From CAYWEP01 sp964457405 (GTDB taxonomy: Bacteria > Patescibacteriota > Microgenomatia > Levybacterales > UBA12049): a stretch of 22,027 bases of DNA. The notes under the pieces are model-generated. The model had not been told where the DNA came from and did not search any database. It worked only from the letters and a program-made list of their open reading frames with translations. A program made the position numbers and the translations under genes. Location: the NCBI GenBank assembly GCA_964457405.1, contig CAYWEP010000012.1, positions 1 to 22,027 of the forward strand, written 5' to 3'. Positions 5,039-12,361 of the stretch are shown here, one piece after another. Each line of letters begins with the position of its first letter. Position 1 is the stretch's first letter.

Positions 5039-5869
5039 ATGAAATTATCTGTTGTCAGTTTTAATACGCTTGGGGCGACACTGGTGCCTTGGACATTCAA
5101 GAAAACATTTAACCTCCGCCAACGATTTTTGAAAATTGCCTATGAGATTGAGAAGTCTTCGGCGGATATTGTCGCTTTGCAGGAGGTCTATACGTATCTT
5201 CATTTGCGATTCTTGAGGCGATTTATGAGTACAACGTATCCGTACTGCGTGTATAAGAAATCTATTTTCGGCCCTTCTGGCGGACTGATTGTTTTCTCAA
5301 AACTTCCACTTGATGCGCCTGTATTCCGGGGATTTAAAAAGAAAGGAAGCTATTTGCACCCGACAATTATCGGAAAAATTGCCCGGATGGGTGTTTTGAT
5401 CTGCAAAGTAACCGATAAACCGTTTTATATTCTCAATGTGCATTTGACGCCGAACCTGCGGATGAACTGGAATCTGTCAAACAAGTATGTTCGCTGTCTC
5501 GCGGAGCAGCTTTCTGAACTCGTATCGATTATTGACGGTTTGAATAAGAACGGGTTTGAAGTTATTTTGGTCGGCGATTTCAATACCGCTAAGGAATCAA
5601 CGCTGTATAAGCAATTTGTTACATCCGCAAAAGTACATGACTTATTCGGCCATATCAATACGCCGACTGTCCATGCGGACATGATTAAAAAAGGCCATAA
5701 AGCGGTACGGATAGACTATATTTTTACCAAACTCTTCAAACACAGTGCCAAAGCTTCGAAAATTGATCACTTATTTACCAAGAAAGCTCTTTTTCGCAAC
5801 GGCAAGCATGATTTTTTGTCAGACCACATTGGGTTGTTTGCAAAAATGCATTTTAAGAAAAAGCAATAA
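5039..5869 (+). CDS. Endonuclease/exonuclease/phosphatase (EEP) family protein
   Basis: This 276-residue protein covers one complete EEP domain. Visible catalytic positions are N9 (SFNTLG), E49 (ALQEVY, metal ligand), H135 (NVHLTPN), D180 and N182 (VGDFNTA), D226 (RIDYIF) and the closing pair D262-H263 (SDHIGL). These are the residues shared by DNase I, exonuclease III, sphingomyelinases and inositol phosphatases. They support a Mg2+-dependent phosphoesterase. The substrate is not evident, since DNA-specific loops cannot be judged by eye. There is no signal peptide, so it should act in the cytoplasm. It is divergent to the carboxypeptidase gene, with both start regions in the 55-base gap. Its start is fixed by a -10 box 6 bases upstream. 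Confidence 0.87.
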   Translation: MKLSVVSFNTLGATLVPWTFKKTFNLRQRFLKIAYEIEKSSADIVALQEVYTYLHLRFLRRFMSTTYPYCVYKKSIFGPSGGLIVFSKLPLDAPVFRGFKKKGSYLHPTIIGKIARMGVLICKVTDKPFYILNVHLTPNLRMNWNLSNKYVRCLAEQLSELVSIIDGLNKNGFEVILVGDFNTAKESTLYKQFVTSAKVHDLFGHINTPTVHADMIKKGHKAVRIDYIFTKLFKHSAKASKIDHLFTKKALFRNGKHDFLSDHIGLFAKMHFKKKQ

Positions 5870-5893
5870 ATATATTGGTGTGTGATAGGCCCA

Positions 5894-7612
5894 TTATTGA
5901 AGTTTCACCTCCTGATTAGTAGAGATTTGTGTCAAAACGTATTGAGACTCAGGGCTTGGAATCATTTGGTATGCTTTTGTTGCAATCTCAAGAGCTTTTA
6001 GTTTATTTTGTAGCTTATACTCACTAACCGCTAAATACATCCATAGTTTTCCATAATTAGGGTAATCAATGAGTCCCCTGTTAATTACCTTTTTTGCTGC
6101 CTCAAATTCATGAAGACTAAATAGCACGAAAGCCAATCTTTCATAAATAATGATATTATGTTTACGTTGTATTGAAGAGGTATGCTTATTATTTATTGCA
6201 TAATAGTAATATTTTTTTGCATTAAGCAAATCACCTGTCTCTTCGTATACCGCACCTGTGTTATAAAGATTAACCTCGTAAGGAAAAAACTCAACAGATT
6301 TTTTGTAATGATATAATGCTTCTTTATACTTTTTAATATTCATATATTCAACTCCTAAATTATTTTCAATATCGTAGTTTTTTTCTATTTGGGAATCGTG
6401 AGTATACAGTGTTATTGGATTAGACCAGTCCATATTTCTTATGATGGTGCGTAAGGAAAAAATCGTGATTATTACTATTCCAAGAATAAAACCTAATACT
6501 TCTAATGATCTTTTTTTCAATAAAAAATGTTGCAAAATAATACCAATTATTCCTAACATTCCTACCATTGGGAAATAAAACCAACGATCTGAGACAGTCA
6601 TATCTAAAGGAATAATTTGCAAATATAAAAAAATGCCTATGACAAACCACGCTCCAAAAAAGAGGAACATATAAAATATTTTTTTATTGATTCTTAATAG
6701 ATATCTTCCAAAAAGAACATAAATAATAAGTAGTAAAGAAATTACTACTGTTGGGAAATAAAAATTAAACGAATCAACAGATTTTATTATCCAAAATTGG
6801 TCGATAGCCAGTGTATATGGGAAAAAGAATGTTGAAAGATAATAATAAATAATTGCTGGAATATTGATTAAACGTTCAATTAATGGCATCATTGCTATTG
6901 GGACTAATGTCGCTTTTGCATATAATACTTTTCCTACTCCAAGACGTAGGAGAGAATAAATAACTAAAATTATGCCAGAATTAATAATAAAAGGAAGATT
7001 ATTTGTGTTTCTAAAAAGCAAACGATATAGCAAAATAACTAATAAGAATTGTATTCCTGTTTCTTTTGATAAAAAAGAGAGTAATAATAATGCAAAAATT
7101 AACAACAATCTTTTTTTATCAATAATCTGTCTTTTACTAAGAAGCATTGCACTTATACCAAAGAAAAAAGAAACCGGACTTCCTGATGCAGCAATAAAAG
7201 CAACAGATTCTACTTGCATGGGATGGACAAGAAAAATAAGAGAAAGAAAAAGAGAGATTTTCTTATTAAAAAATTCCTTAAAAAATAAAAAGAATAATCC
7301 TGCATTAACAATATGAATGGTAATTTGAATAAAATGATAAAAAAAAGGTAGCTCTTTAAAGAGTACATATAGCGTAGAAAAATATGTGGCTAAAACAGGT
7401 CTATAAGTGCCTCCGGCATTAAATAAGTTTTCTCCAAAAAGCGTTACAAAATTCAAGGCATGAACCTGTGTATTATAAATGATATATATTTTATCATCCC
7501 AAATGAACGTATTAAATAAAGCGTTACCAAAAACAAGAAAGCCTACAATAACTATAATGTGAATTGCTTTAAAAGTCGTTAGGGTATCGAAGCGGCGTTC
7601 CTTTTGGAGCAT
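5894..7612 (-). CDS. TMTC-like multispanning membrane protein with C-terminal TPR repeats
   Basis: This 572-residue protein has about 10 hydrophobic segments in the first 400 residues and tetratricopeptide repeats in the last 150 (for example NNLGVEYMNIKKYKEALYHY). The first loop holds WDD (D39-D40) and then TYRPV near residue 70, the acidic-loop pattern of GT-C glycosyltransferases. The layout resembles eukaryotic TMTC proteins, which are O-mannosyltransferases. A role in transferring a sugar from a lipid carrier to exported proteins is therefore plausible but unproven. The gene is clearly more AT-rich than the carboxypeptidase and EEP genes beside it, which may mean separate acquisition. 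The -10 box TATAGT (minus strand, 7626-7621) lies 8 bases before the ATG at 7612. No ribosome binding site is seen. Confidence 0.75.
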   Translation of the reverse strand: MLQKERRFDTLTTFKAIHIIVIVGFLVFGNALFNTFIWDDKIYIIYNTQVHALNFVTLFGENLFNAGGTYRPVLATYFSTLYVLFKELPFFYHFIQITIHIVNAGLFFLFFKEFFNKKISLFLSLIFLVHPMQVESVAFIAASGSPVSFFFGISAMLLSKRQIIDKKRLLLIFALLLLSFLSKETGIQFLLVILLYRLLFRNTNNLPFIINSGIILVIYSLLRLGVGKVLYAKATLVPIAMMPLIERLINIPAIIYYYLSTFFFPYTLAIDQFWIIKSVDSFNFYFPTVVISLLLIIYVLFGRYLLRINKKIFYMFLFFGAWFVIGIFLYLQIIPLDMTVSDRWFYFPMVGMLGIIGIILQHFLLKKRSLEVLGFILGIVIITIFSLRTIIRNMDWSNPITLYTHDSQIEKNYDIENNLGVEYMNIKKYKEALYHYKKSVEFFPYEVNLYNTGAVYEETGDLLNAKKYYYYAINNKHTSSIQRKHNIIIYERLAFVLFSLHEFEAAKKVINRGLIDYPNYGKLWMYLAVSEYKLQNKLKALEIATKAYQMIPSPESQYVLTQISTNQEVKLQ

Positions 7613-7620
7613 AGTTGACT

Positions 7621-7626
7621 ACTATA
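7621..7626 (-). promoter_or_regulatory. -10 box of the TMTC-like gene (leaderless)
   Basis: On the minus strand TATAGT is followed by 8 bases and then the ATG. A -35 box is not convincing. Confidence 0.45.
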
Positions 7627-7777
7627 GTAATACATCTACTGTCTGATCACAATGAAGGGTTTTTAATATAGCAGCAAATTATATCCGCGACCAACTCATT
7701 AAATAACCTTAGCCTCGCAGGCTTTTTTACATACAAAATTGATTGATTTCGTATAGCATTTGATCTTCTTGATCATA

Positions 7778-7808
7778 TTGACAGGACAACTTCGCCATAT
7801 GGTACTAT
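7778..7808 (+). promoter_or_regulatory. Possible distant promoter of the TasA-like gene
   Basis: TTGACA (7778-7783) and TACTAT (7803-7808) are separated by 19 bases, longer than ideal. If used, the transcript would have a leader of nearly 290 bases with two hairpins. No open frame of interest lies in the 486 bases between 7613 and 8098. Confidence 0.3.
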
Positions 7809-7965
7809 CGTCACGGAAAATACTCAACAATACATAGATTTCTTACGTTATTCACCTGCCCGAATAACTAGGAAAAATATTATTTCCTTTCGGAGAAGTG
7901 CAAAAAATTTAAAAGGGTTTTTTATGTGTGCTACCTGCCCGGTTTGCATTTATCTTGTTTGCATG

Positions 7966-8004
7966 CCTCCTGATTTCTGTTTGGAGAGAAACCAGGAGGT
8001 TTTT
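7966..8004 (+). terminator. Terminator or attenuator hairpin in the TasA leader
   Basis: The 13-base arms 7966-7978 (CCTCCTG-A-TTTCT) and 7987-7999 (AGAAA-C-CAGGAGG) pair with one A-C mismatch around an 8-base loop, and TTTTT follows. It is upstream of the TasA-like gene and not behind any plus-strand gene, so it probably works as an attenuator. The CCTCC in its left arm is also complementary to the ribosome binding site GGAGG at 8086-8090. Confidence 0.55.
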
Positions 8005-8005
8005 G

Positions 8006-8021
8006 GTGCTCAAAAGAGCAC
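8006..8021 (+). other. Second leader hairpin
   Basis: GTGCTC-AAAA-GAGCAC is a perfect 6-bp stem with a four-base loop, one base after the T-run of the preceding hairpin. Two CTAAC (8034-8038, 8048-8052) and two GTTAG (8071-8075, 8078-8082) sequences follow and could pair just before the ribosome binding site. Confidence 0.5.
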
Positions 8022-8098
8022 AGCAACCAACTACTAACAAACAACGACTAACATGAGCGTAAAACACAGTGTTAGAAGTTAGATTGGAGGTGAGAAGT

Positions 8099-8728
8099 GT
8101 GATAAATAGAAAAATTGCAATGAGCGCCATGTCGATCGTGACTGCATTGGCATTGGCAGGAGGCGCTACATTCGCATTCTTTAGCGATGCTGGATCAAGT
8201 ACCGATAACGTTTTCAACTCTGGAACATTAGTCATGGCGCTCTCAGACGATAATGAAACAAATGAAGTAAATGTTTCGGGTACTTGGGGACTTGCCTCTG
8301 CACCAGGTGATACGTTTACGGGTGATTTGCTGATTAAAAATACAGGCTCTGTTCCAGCAAATCATATTGAGTTGAAGTTTGCTAATGTTGTTACGGACTC
8401 AGTCACACCTCCAGGAAATGACGGTAGTACAGCAATGGATACAGTCATTGAAATAACGCTCTTCGAATGGGATTCAGATGGGGATGGAACAACAGATGTC
8501 ACAATTCCGATCACAGACATTAATGGTAACGGAATTAAGGACCTTGATGACTTAGAAACTCAAGTTGCTGATGACTTTGATAACCTTTTATTTTCTGGGA
8601 CACAATCCAATGATCATATTTTGAGAATTGAAGGTAGATTAAGTCCAACCTTGACAGTTGATCAACACCAAGGAGATTCAGTCAACATGAGTCTTGATGT
8701 GACGATGAATCAAGACGCGAGTCAATAA
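8099..8728 (+). CDS. TasA/camelysin-like surface protein with SipW-type signal peptide
   Basis: The likely start is GTG at 8099, because the strong ribosome binding site GGAGGTGA (8086-8093) ends 5 bases before it. This gives 209 residues. Residues 2-30 form a SipW-dependent-type signal: a basic start, a hydrophobic core, then ATFAFFSD, with the characteristic NVFNSGTL after it. The rest is a TasA/camelysin-like beta domain (APGDTFTGDLLIKNTGS). TasA forms extracellular fibres in Bacillus biofilms. Unusually, two calcium-loop-like motifs interrupt the domain: DSDGDGTTD (residues 125-133) and DINGNGIKDLDD (from 140), which match EF-hand or dockerin loops. The gene is followed by two hairpins and then its probable processing enzyme, SipW. 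The long structured leader suggests post-transcriptional control. Confidence 0.8.
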   Translation: MINRKIAMSAMSIVTALALAGGATFAFFSDAGSSTDNVFNSGTLVMALSDDNETNEVNVSGTWGLASAPGDTFTGDLLIKNTGSVPANHIELKFANVVTDSVTPPGNDGSTAMDTVIEITLFEWDSDGDGTTDVTIPITDINGNGIKDLDDLETQVADDFDNLLFSGTQSNDHILRIEGRLSPTLTVDQHQGDSVNMSLDVTMNQDASQ

Positions 8729-8737
8729 AGTTTTTTC

Positions 8738-8772
8738 GCTGGTGGTGGGACGATGCCTACTCCACCACCAGC
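8738..8772 (+). other. Strong hairpin downstream of the TasA-like gene
   Basis: GCTGGTGGTGG (8738-8748) and CCACCACCAGC (8762-8772) form a perfect 11-bp stem around 13 bases. No T-run follows, so it may protect the 3' end of the tasA message or act as a weak terminator. Confidence 0.55.
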
Positions 8773-8802
8773 ACAGGTGGAAAATTAACGATCTAACTTT
8801 AG

Positions 8803-8832
8803 AAGGTGAAACCTTCGCGAAGGTTTCACCTT
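8803..8832. repeat. 30-bp perfect palindrome before sipW
   Basis: The 13-base arms AAGGTGAAACCTT and AAGGTTTCACCTT flank CGCG, so the whole 30 bases are self-complementary about 8817.5. It ends 10 bases before the sipW ATG. An inverted repeat of related sequence stands in the same place before the gene at 10330. Confidence 0.85.
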
Positions 8833-8842
8833 AATAAGAAAC

Positions 8843-9427
8843 ATGAAAAATAAACTAAATAAAATAAAAGAACATGCAATAATCCAATCTATCCATCAAA
8901 TTAGTGCTGTTAGTTTACAGGTTATTCTCTTTCTCTTACTTCCGATCATAATTTTTACTCTTATCACTTCTAAGTCATCGATCATAAATGGTATTCAATC
9001 TCTTGTTGTGGTCTCCGGCAGTATGGAGCCAACACTTCCGGTTGGAAGCATCATCTACGTCCAGCCACAGATAGCCTATGCCGCCGGAGATATCATAGCC
9101 TTCAAAGATAAAACAGACCAGACAGTGACGCACAGGGTCACCGATCTTGCTTTCAATGAACAGACGGTCTATATCACAAAAGGAGACGCGAATAAAAACA
9201 AAGATGCAGGCCCTGTCTCAGCAGACAAAGTGATCGGCAGAGCGTATTTTCATATTCAGTATGTCGGCTATTTCATCAATTATTTGAAAACGCCAAAAGG
9301 ATTTGGCTTGTTTGTTATTTTACCGACCGCGCTTTTCATCCTTTCCGAAATCTGGGGAATTAAAAAAGAAATCGATAAACATATTGAGAGAAAAATTGCA
9401 GAGAGACTGCGCCAATCGGTAGTATGA
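8843..9427 (+). CDS. sipW: SipW-type signal peptidase I
   Basis: This 194-residue protein has an N-terminal membrane segment (about residues 25-43), a catalytic region and a C-terminal membrane segment (about 152-172). S60 in SGSMEPTLPVGS is the nucleophile. H97 in VTHRV stands where most bacterial enzymes have lysine, which defines the ER/SipW type with a Ser-His pair. KGDANKNKD (residues 113-121) is the conserved GDxN box. In Bacillus SipW removes the signals of TasA and TapA, and here two proteins with SipW-type signals flank it. Its stop overlaps the next start (ATGA, 9424-9427), indicating translational coupling. No clear ribosome binding site precedes the ATG, only a 30-bp palindrome, so expression may be lower than that of the TasA-like gene. 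Confidence 0.9.
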   Translation: MKNKLNKIKEHAIIQSIHQISAVSLQVILFLLLPIIIFTLITSKSSIINGIQSLVVVSGSMEPTLPVGSIIYVQPQIAYAAGDIIAFKDKTDQTVTHRVTDLAFNEQTVYITKGDANKNKDAGPVSADKVIGRAYFHIQYVGYFINYLKTPKGFGLFVILPTALFILSEIWGIKKEIDKHIERKIAERLRQSVV

Positions 9428-10080
9428 AAAAACTATCATACCTGAGCATGATTACCATTTATGGGATAATCTTGACATTTCTGTCCTTCCGCTTCGTCAG
9501 CGCGTTCTTCACCGACACAGCGAATTCAAACGACAACACCTTCACCGCCGCAACGGAATTTCCTACTCCAACAGAGGGCGAAGAACCTCCACCGATAGCA
9601 ACGAGTTCGGGCATCATTATAAACGAAGTATTTCCAGGCGGAGCGCTAACAGTAGAATGGGTTGAGCTTTTCAATCCGACAGGTTCTCCAATTGATGTTA
9701 GTGGATGGGATATCGTCGATAACTCAACTTTTGACATTCTACCCGCAACGCCGCCTATACCACCAGGTGGCTATGCGGTGATCATTGCAAGTCCAAGCGC
9801 AGTAAGTGTCCCAGGCTCGGCCATTACAATTCAACTAAACGCAGCAACAATTGGTAACGGACTGAATAATCTAACTGATCGAGCAATTCTCCGTGATATA
9901 TCTGATGTTCAGATTGACGCAATGAGCTTCGGAGGCAATACAACAATTTTTGCAAGTCCTCCTGCATCGCCTTCTGCATCGCAATCAGTTGCTCGGATCC
10001 CAAATGGGAACGACACGGACGGTGCGTTAGATTGGTCGATTGACAGCACGCCTACGCTGGGAACAGCGAACAGTTTGTGA
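9424..10080 (+). CDS. Lamin-tail-domain surface protein with SipW-type signal
   Basis: The 218 residues begin with a hydrophobic segment (about 8-27) followed by SAFFTDTANSNDNTF, the SipW-type signal pattern. After a Pro/Thr/Glu-rich linker (44-60), a lamin-tail domain runs from about 62 to 180. It has the typical IIINEVFPGG, VEWVELFNPTGSPIDVSGWD and ATPPIPPGGYAVI strands. Lamin-tail domains are small beta-sandwich modules common in secreted bacterial proteins, often beside nucleases or adhesive domains, and their ligand is usually unknown. The gene overlaps sipW by 4 bases. Coupled synthesis with its processing enzyme suggests that this protein is a SipW client, perhaps a minor fibre component or anchor. 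No separate catalytic domain is seen. Confidence 0.83.
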   Translation: MKKLSYLSMITIYGIILTFLSFRFVSAFFTDTANSNDNTFTAATEFPTPTEGEEPPPIATSSGIIINEVFPGGALTVEWVELFNPTGSPIDVSGWDIVDNSTFDILPATPPIPPGGYAVIIASPSAVSVPGSAITIQLNAATIGNGLNNLTDRAILRDISDVQIDAMSFGGNTTIFASPPASPSASQSVARIPNGNDTDGALDWSIDSTPTLGTANSL

Positions 10081-10083
10081 GTT

Positions 10084-10139
10084 GTCATTCTGAGCCGAAG
10101 GCGAAGAATCTTTAGAGATTCTGGACAAGCCAGAATGAC
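10084..10139. repeat. REP-like inverted repeat
   Basis: The outer arms GTCATTCTG (10084-10092) and CAGAATGAC (10131-10139) enclose an inner hairpin, AGAATC (10105-10110) with GATTCT (10117-10122). The right half, GATTCTGGACAAG then CCAGAATGACG, recurs at 11550-11599 with an insertion. Confidence 0.75.
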
Positions 10140-10237
10140 GAGAATGAAGAAATATCCGAAGGTGTAGCTATGAATCCACCCTAAGGGTGACCATGTGGCT
10201 CCCAGGTGTAGATACACAGATTGGTAAATATACAGTA

Positions 10238-10252
10238 CGCCGACGATCGGCG
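10238..10252. repeat. Small hairpin
   Basis: CGCCGA-CGA-TCGGCG is a perfect 6-bp hairpin in the palindrome-rich 249 bases between the lamin-tail and RTX genes. Smaller ones nearby are CACCC-TAA-GGGTG and GTGTA-GA-TACAC (both within 10176-10216). No gene is seen in this stretch. Confidence 0.6.
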
Positions 10253-10275
10253 TTACAAATAGCCTATGACCTTAC

Positions 10276-10313
10276 AAGGTTGAACCTTGTTGAGGCAGTT
10301 AGGGTTCAACCTT
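10276..10313. repeat. Inverted repeat before the RTX gene
   Basis: AAGGTTGAACC (10276-10286) and GGTTCAACCTT (10303-10313) pair over 11 bases around a 16-base loop. The position (16 bases before the ATG) and the AAGGTnnAACC core resemble the palindrome before sipW. They may belong to one repeat family. Confidence 0.65.
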
Positions 10314-10329
10314 AATATTTAGGAAAATT

Positions 10330-11403
10330 ATGAGATATTTTAAAATACTAGCTTTACTTATCATCGTTGGAATACTAGCGACGCAGACGAATGTGATTGC
10401 CAATTTCCTAAAACCCAAAACTGCCTACGCGGTTGGGGATTTGACTGTGGACTGGGGAATAGGGGTGGGTGATGTCGGAGCGATATTTACGGTCACTAAT
10501 ATGGCTCCGGGAGATTCGGAGGATCGAAATGTCATTGTCACCAATGGCGCTCCAACAATTCGGCCCGTGGCAATCAAAGGCACAAATCTTGTCGAAACAG
10601 ACGCTTTGTCAGGAGTCATGGATATTCAGATCACAGACGGCGTGACAACGCTCTACTCCAACACCTTGCAACAATTTTTCATTGATAGCCTTAACCAAAG
10701 CGGCATACCCCTGAGCAATCAGAACGCAGGACAAACCAAAACCTACTCGATCATTGTCAGCTTTCAAGAAGGGGCAGGGAATGAATTTCAAAATCAAGAA
10801 CTTTCTTTTGACCTAGTCATTGGCATCGGTATCGATATTCCAGCTGAGTGTGAAAATATTGACCTGACTGGTAAATTCCCAATCTTCGGTACAGCTGGGA
10901 ATGACAGGATTTTAGGAACGAGAGGGGACGATGTAATCTTTGCTTTTGAAGGGAATGACAGGGTTTTTGCACATGGGGGCAGTGACTGCATTATCGGCGG
11001 ACTTGGGAACGATGAGTTGCGAGGAGAAACAGGTAATGACTTTATATTTGGGAATGAAGGCAATGATCTGCTCGTTGGCGCGGTTGGGAATGACATCATC
11101 TTTGGCGGCAGCGGGGCAGATACGATCAGAGGAGAAGATGGAGACGATATCCTCAATGGCGAGGATGGCAACGATATTATGAAAGGTGGCAACGGTAACG
11201 ATCAGATAAATGGAGGAGATGATAACGATACGATAAACGGCGAGAACGGTACTGATTTGATTCATGGCGATTCAGGAAATGACACATTAGTTGGTGGAAA
11301 TGGGCCAGACACTCTCATCGGTGATGCGAATACGGATAGTGCCAACGGCCAAGCAGGAGGGGACACCTGCGATGCGGAGACTGAGATTGGGTGCGAATTG
11401 TAA
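10330..11403 (+). CDS. Secreted TasA-like protein with 17 RTX calcium-binding nonapeptides
   Basis: The 357 residues start with a signal peptide or anchor (about 1-34, cleavage possible after TAYA). Residues 36-170 form a beta domain with the TasA-like pattern NMAPGDSEDRNVIVTNG...AGQTKTYSIIVSF. Residues 187-339 are exactly 17 uninterrupted nonapeptides of type GxxGNDxhx, for example GTAGNDRIL, GNEGNDLLV and GGSGADTIR. These should fold as a calcium-filled beta roll as in RTX proteins. The 18-residue tail has two cysteines (GGDTCDAETEIGCEL) plus C174 and C217. No enzymatic domain is present, so a structural or adhesive role is likely. A type I secretion signal is not evident, and export by Sec is implied by the N-terminus. 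AGGA at 10321 is the ribosome binding site. Confidence 0.85.
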   Translation: MRYFKILALLIIVGILATQTNVIANFLKPKTAYAVGDLTVDWGIGVGDVGAIFTVTNMAPGDSEDRNVIVTNGAPTIRPVAIKGTNLVETDALSGVMDIQITDGVTTLYSNTLQQFFIDSLNQSGIPLSNQNAGQTKTYSIIVSFQEGAGNEFQNQELSFDLVIGIGIDIPAECENIDLTGKFPIFGTAGNDRILGTRGDDVIFAFEGNDRVFAHGGSDCIIGGLGNDELRGETGNDFIFGNEGNDLLVGAVGNDIIFGGSGADTIRGEDGDDILNGEDGNDIMKGGNGNDQINGGDDNDTINGENGTDLIHGDSGNDTLVGGNGPDTLIGDANTDSANGQAGGDTCDAETEIGCEL

Positions 11404-11439
11404 ATTAGTATTAAGTATTACGTACTCATGTTACGCATC

Positions 11440-11600
11440 GTCATCCTGGTAAGCGAGGAGCGGACGAGCGAAGCGAAGGAGCTCGCTTGCTTGACAAGCG
11501 TGGGAGAGCGCATCCAGAATCTCTCACATTTGCTTCATGGTGTAACGAGATTCTGGACAAGGAACGTACAGCATGTTTACGTTCCAAGCCAGAATGACGG
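11440..11600. repeat. Composite REP-like region
   Basis: Between GTCATCCTGG and CCAGAATGACGG, the outer repeat is expanded by several palindromes. One pairs AAGCGAG (11451-11457) with CTCGCTT (11482-11488), and another is a precise 23-bp insertion (11562-11584). The 291 bases between the two neighbouring genes contain no credible gene. The open frame from 11428 is a by-product of the repeats. Confidence 0.65.
11562..11584. mobile_element. 23-bp palindromic insertion with a 4-bp target duplication
   Basis: The empty form GATTCTGGACAAG-CCAGAATGACG is present at 10117-10140. Here CAAG occurs twice (11558-11561 and 11585-11588) around 23 bases with arms GAACGTA and TACGTTC. Copying of CAAG at both edges is the mark of an insertion event. 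The element codes for nothing and would need an enzyme supplied elsewhere. Confidence 0.6.
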
Positions 11601-11694
11601 AAGAAACTTGCATTTGGTATTTTGTATTTAGTATTTGACTGAACAGATACTAACTACAAGATATGAAGTGCTCTTGGGGAAGGGGGTGAATTGA

Positions 11695-12348
11695 ATGAAC
11701 AAAATTATCTATAAAGTCAGTGCTGGGATTACTACAGCAGCGCTTCTCGCAACAGCATTTGCACCTGCTGCTTTTGCCGACACAACAGTTGAGATATCAG
11801 GCAATGGCTCAAATTCCAGTAACACTGGAGATGTTACCCAAACCTCAACAGTTGCCGTCAGCCAATCAAATGTCAGCGATGTCGACCTGACAGTAAAAGC
11901 CAAAGCCAACACAGGCGGCAATGAGGCCAGTGGCAATACCGGTGATGGAGGAGTATCCATTACGACGGGTAACGCCACAGCCGATGCCGGAGCTGAAGTA
12001 ACAGGAAGTAAAAATATCGCAAAACTTCCCTGTGACTGTATCTGTCCAAACGGAGAGACTGGCATTCTCATTTCCGGGAATGGCAATCACTCGACCAACA
12101 ACTCAACAGTGGTCAAAACAAACTCACTGTCTGTTGGTCAGACGAATAACCAGAAAGTTAAAGCCAAGGTGAAAGCCAAAGCCAAGAGTGGCAAAAATAA
12201 GGCCAACAATAACACCGGCGGTGGCGGAGTCTCTGTCACAACAGGTGATGCGTCATCAATATCCGGAGGGAATGTCTCAGGCCCAAAAAATGTGCTGAAA
12301 AGCGACTGTGGTTGCAATGATCAAACACCACCACAGACAGAGGGATAA
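11695..12348 (+). CDS. Secreted protein with two 74-residue repeats, unknown function
   Basis: Residues 1-29 are a clear Sec signal peptide ending AFA. Two copies of one unit follow: I34 to N107 (ISGNGSNSS...) and I126 to N199 (ISGNGNHST...). Both share an SxxQxN-type strand, a Lys/Ala-rich segment (VKAKAN, VKAKVKAKAK), NTGxGGVSxTTG, and a closing GSKN or GPKN. A cysteine knot-like string follows each unit: CDCIC after the first, CGC after the second. The Asn/Gly/Ser/Thr repeats suggest an extracellular beta-solenoid or amyloid-like fold; curli repeats look loosely similar, but no homology is claimed. A strong ribosome binding site (AAGGGGGTGA, 11680-11689) implies high expression, and a strong terminator follows the gene. 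Confidence 0.75.
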   Translation: MNKIIYKVSAGITTAALLATAFAPAAFADTTVEISGNGSNSSNTGDVTQTSTVAVSQSNVSDVDLTVKAKANTGGNEASGNTGDGGVSITTGNATADAGAEVTGSKNIAKLPCDCICPNGETGILISGNGNHSTNNSTVVKTNSLSVGQTNNQKVKAKVKAKAKSGKNKANNNTGGGGVSVTTGDASSISGGNVSGPKNVLKSDCGCNDQTPPQTEG

Positions 12349-12361
12349 ATCTGACCTCTTA

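Noticed and set aside
10794..11265. Long minus-strand frames opposite the RTX gene
   Set aside because: They are shadows of the periodic nonapeptide repeats, which avoid stops on the other strand.
11428..11631. A 67-residue plus-strand frame
   Set aside because: It is entirely within the composite REP region and has no ribosome binding site.
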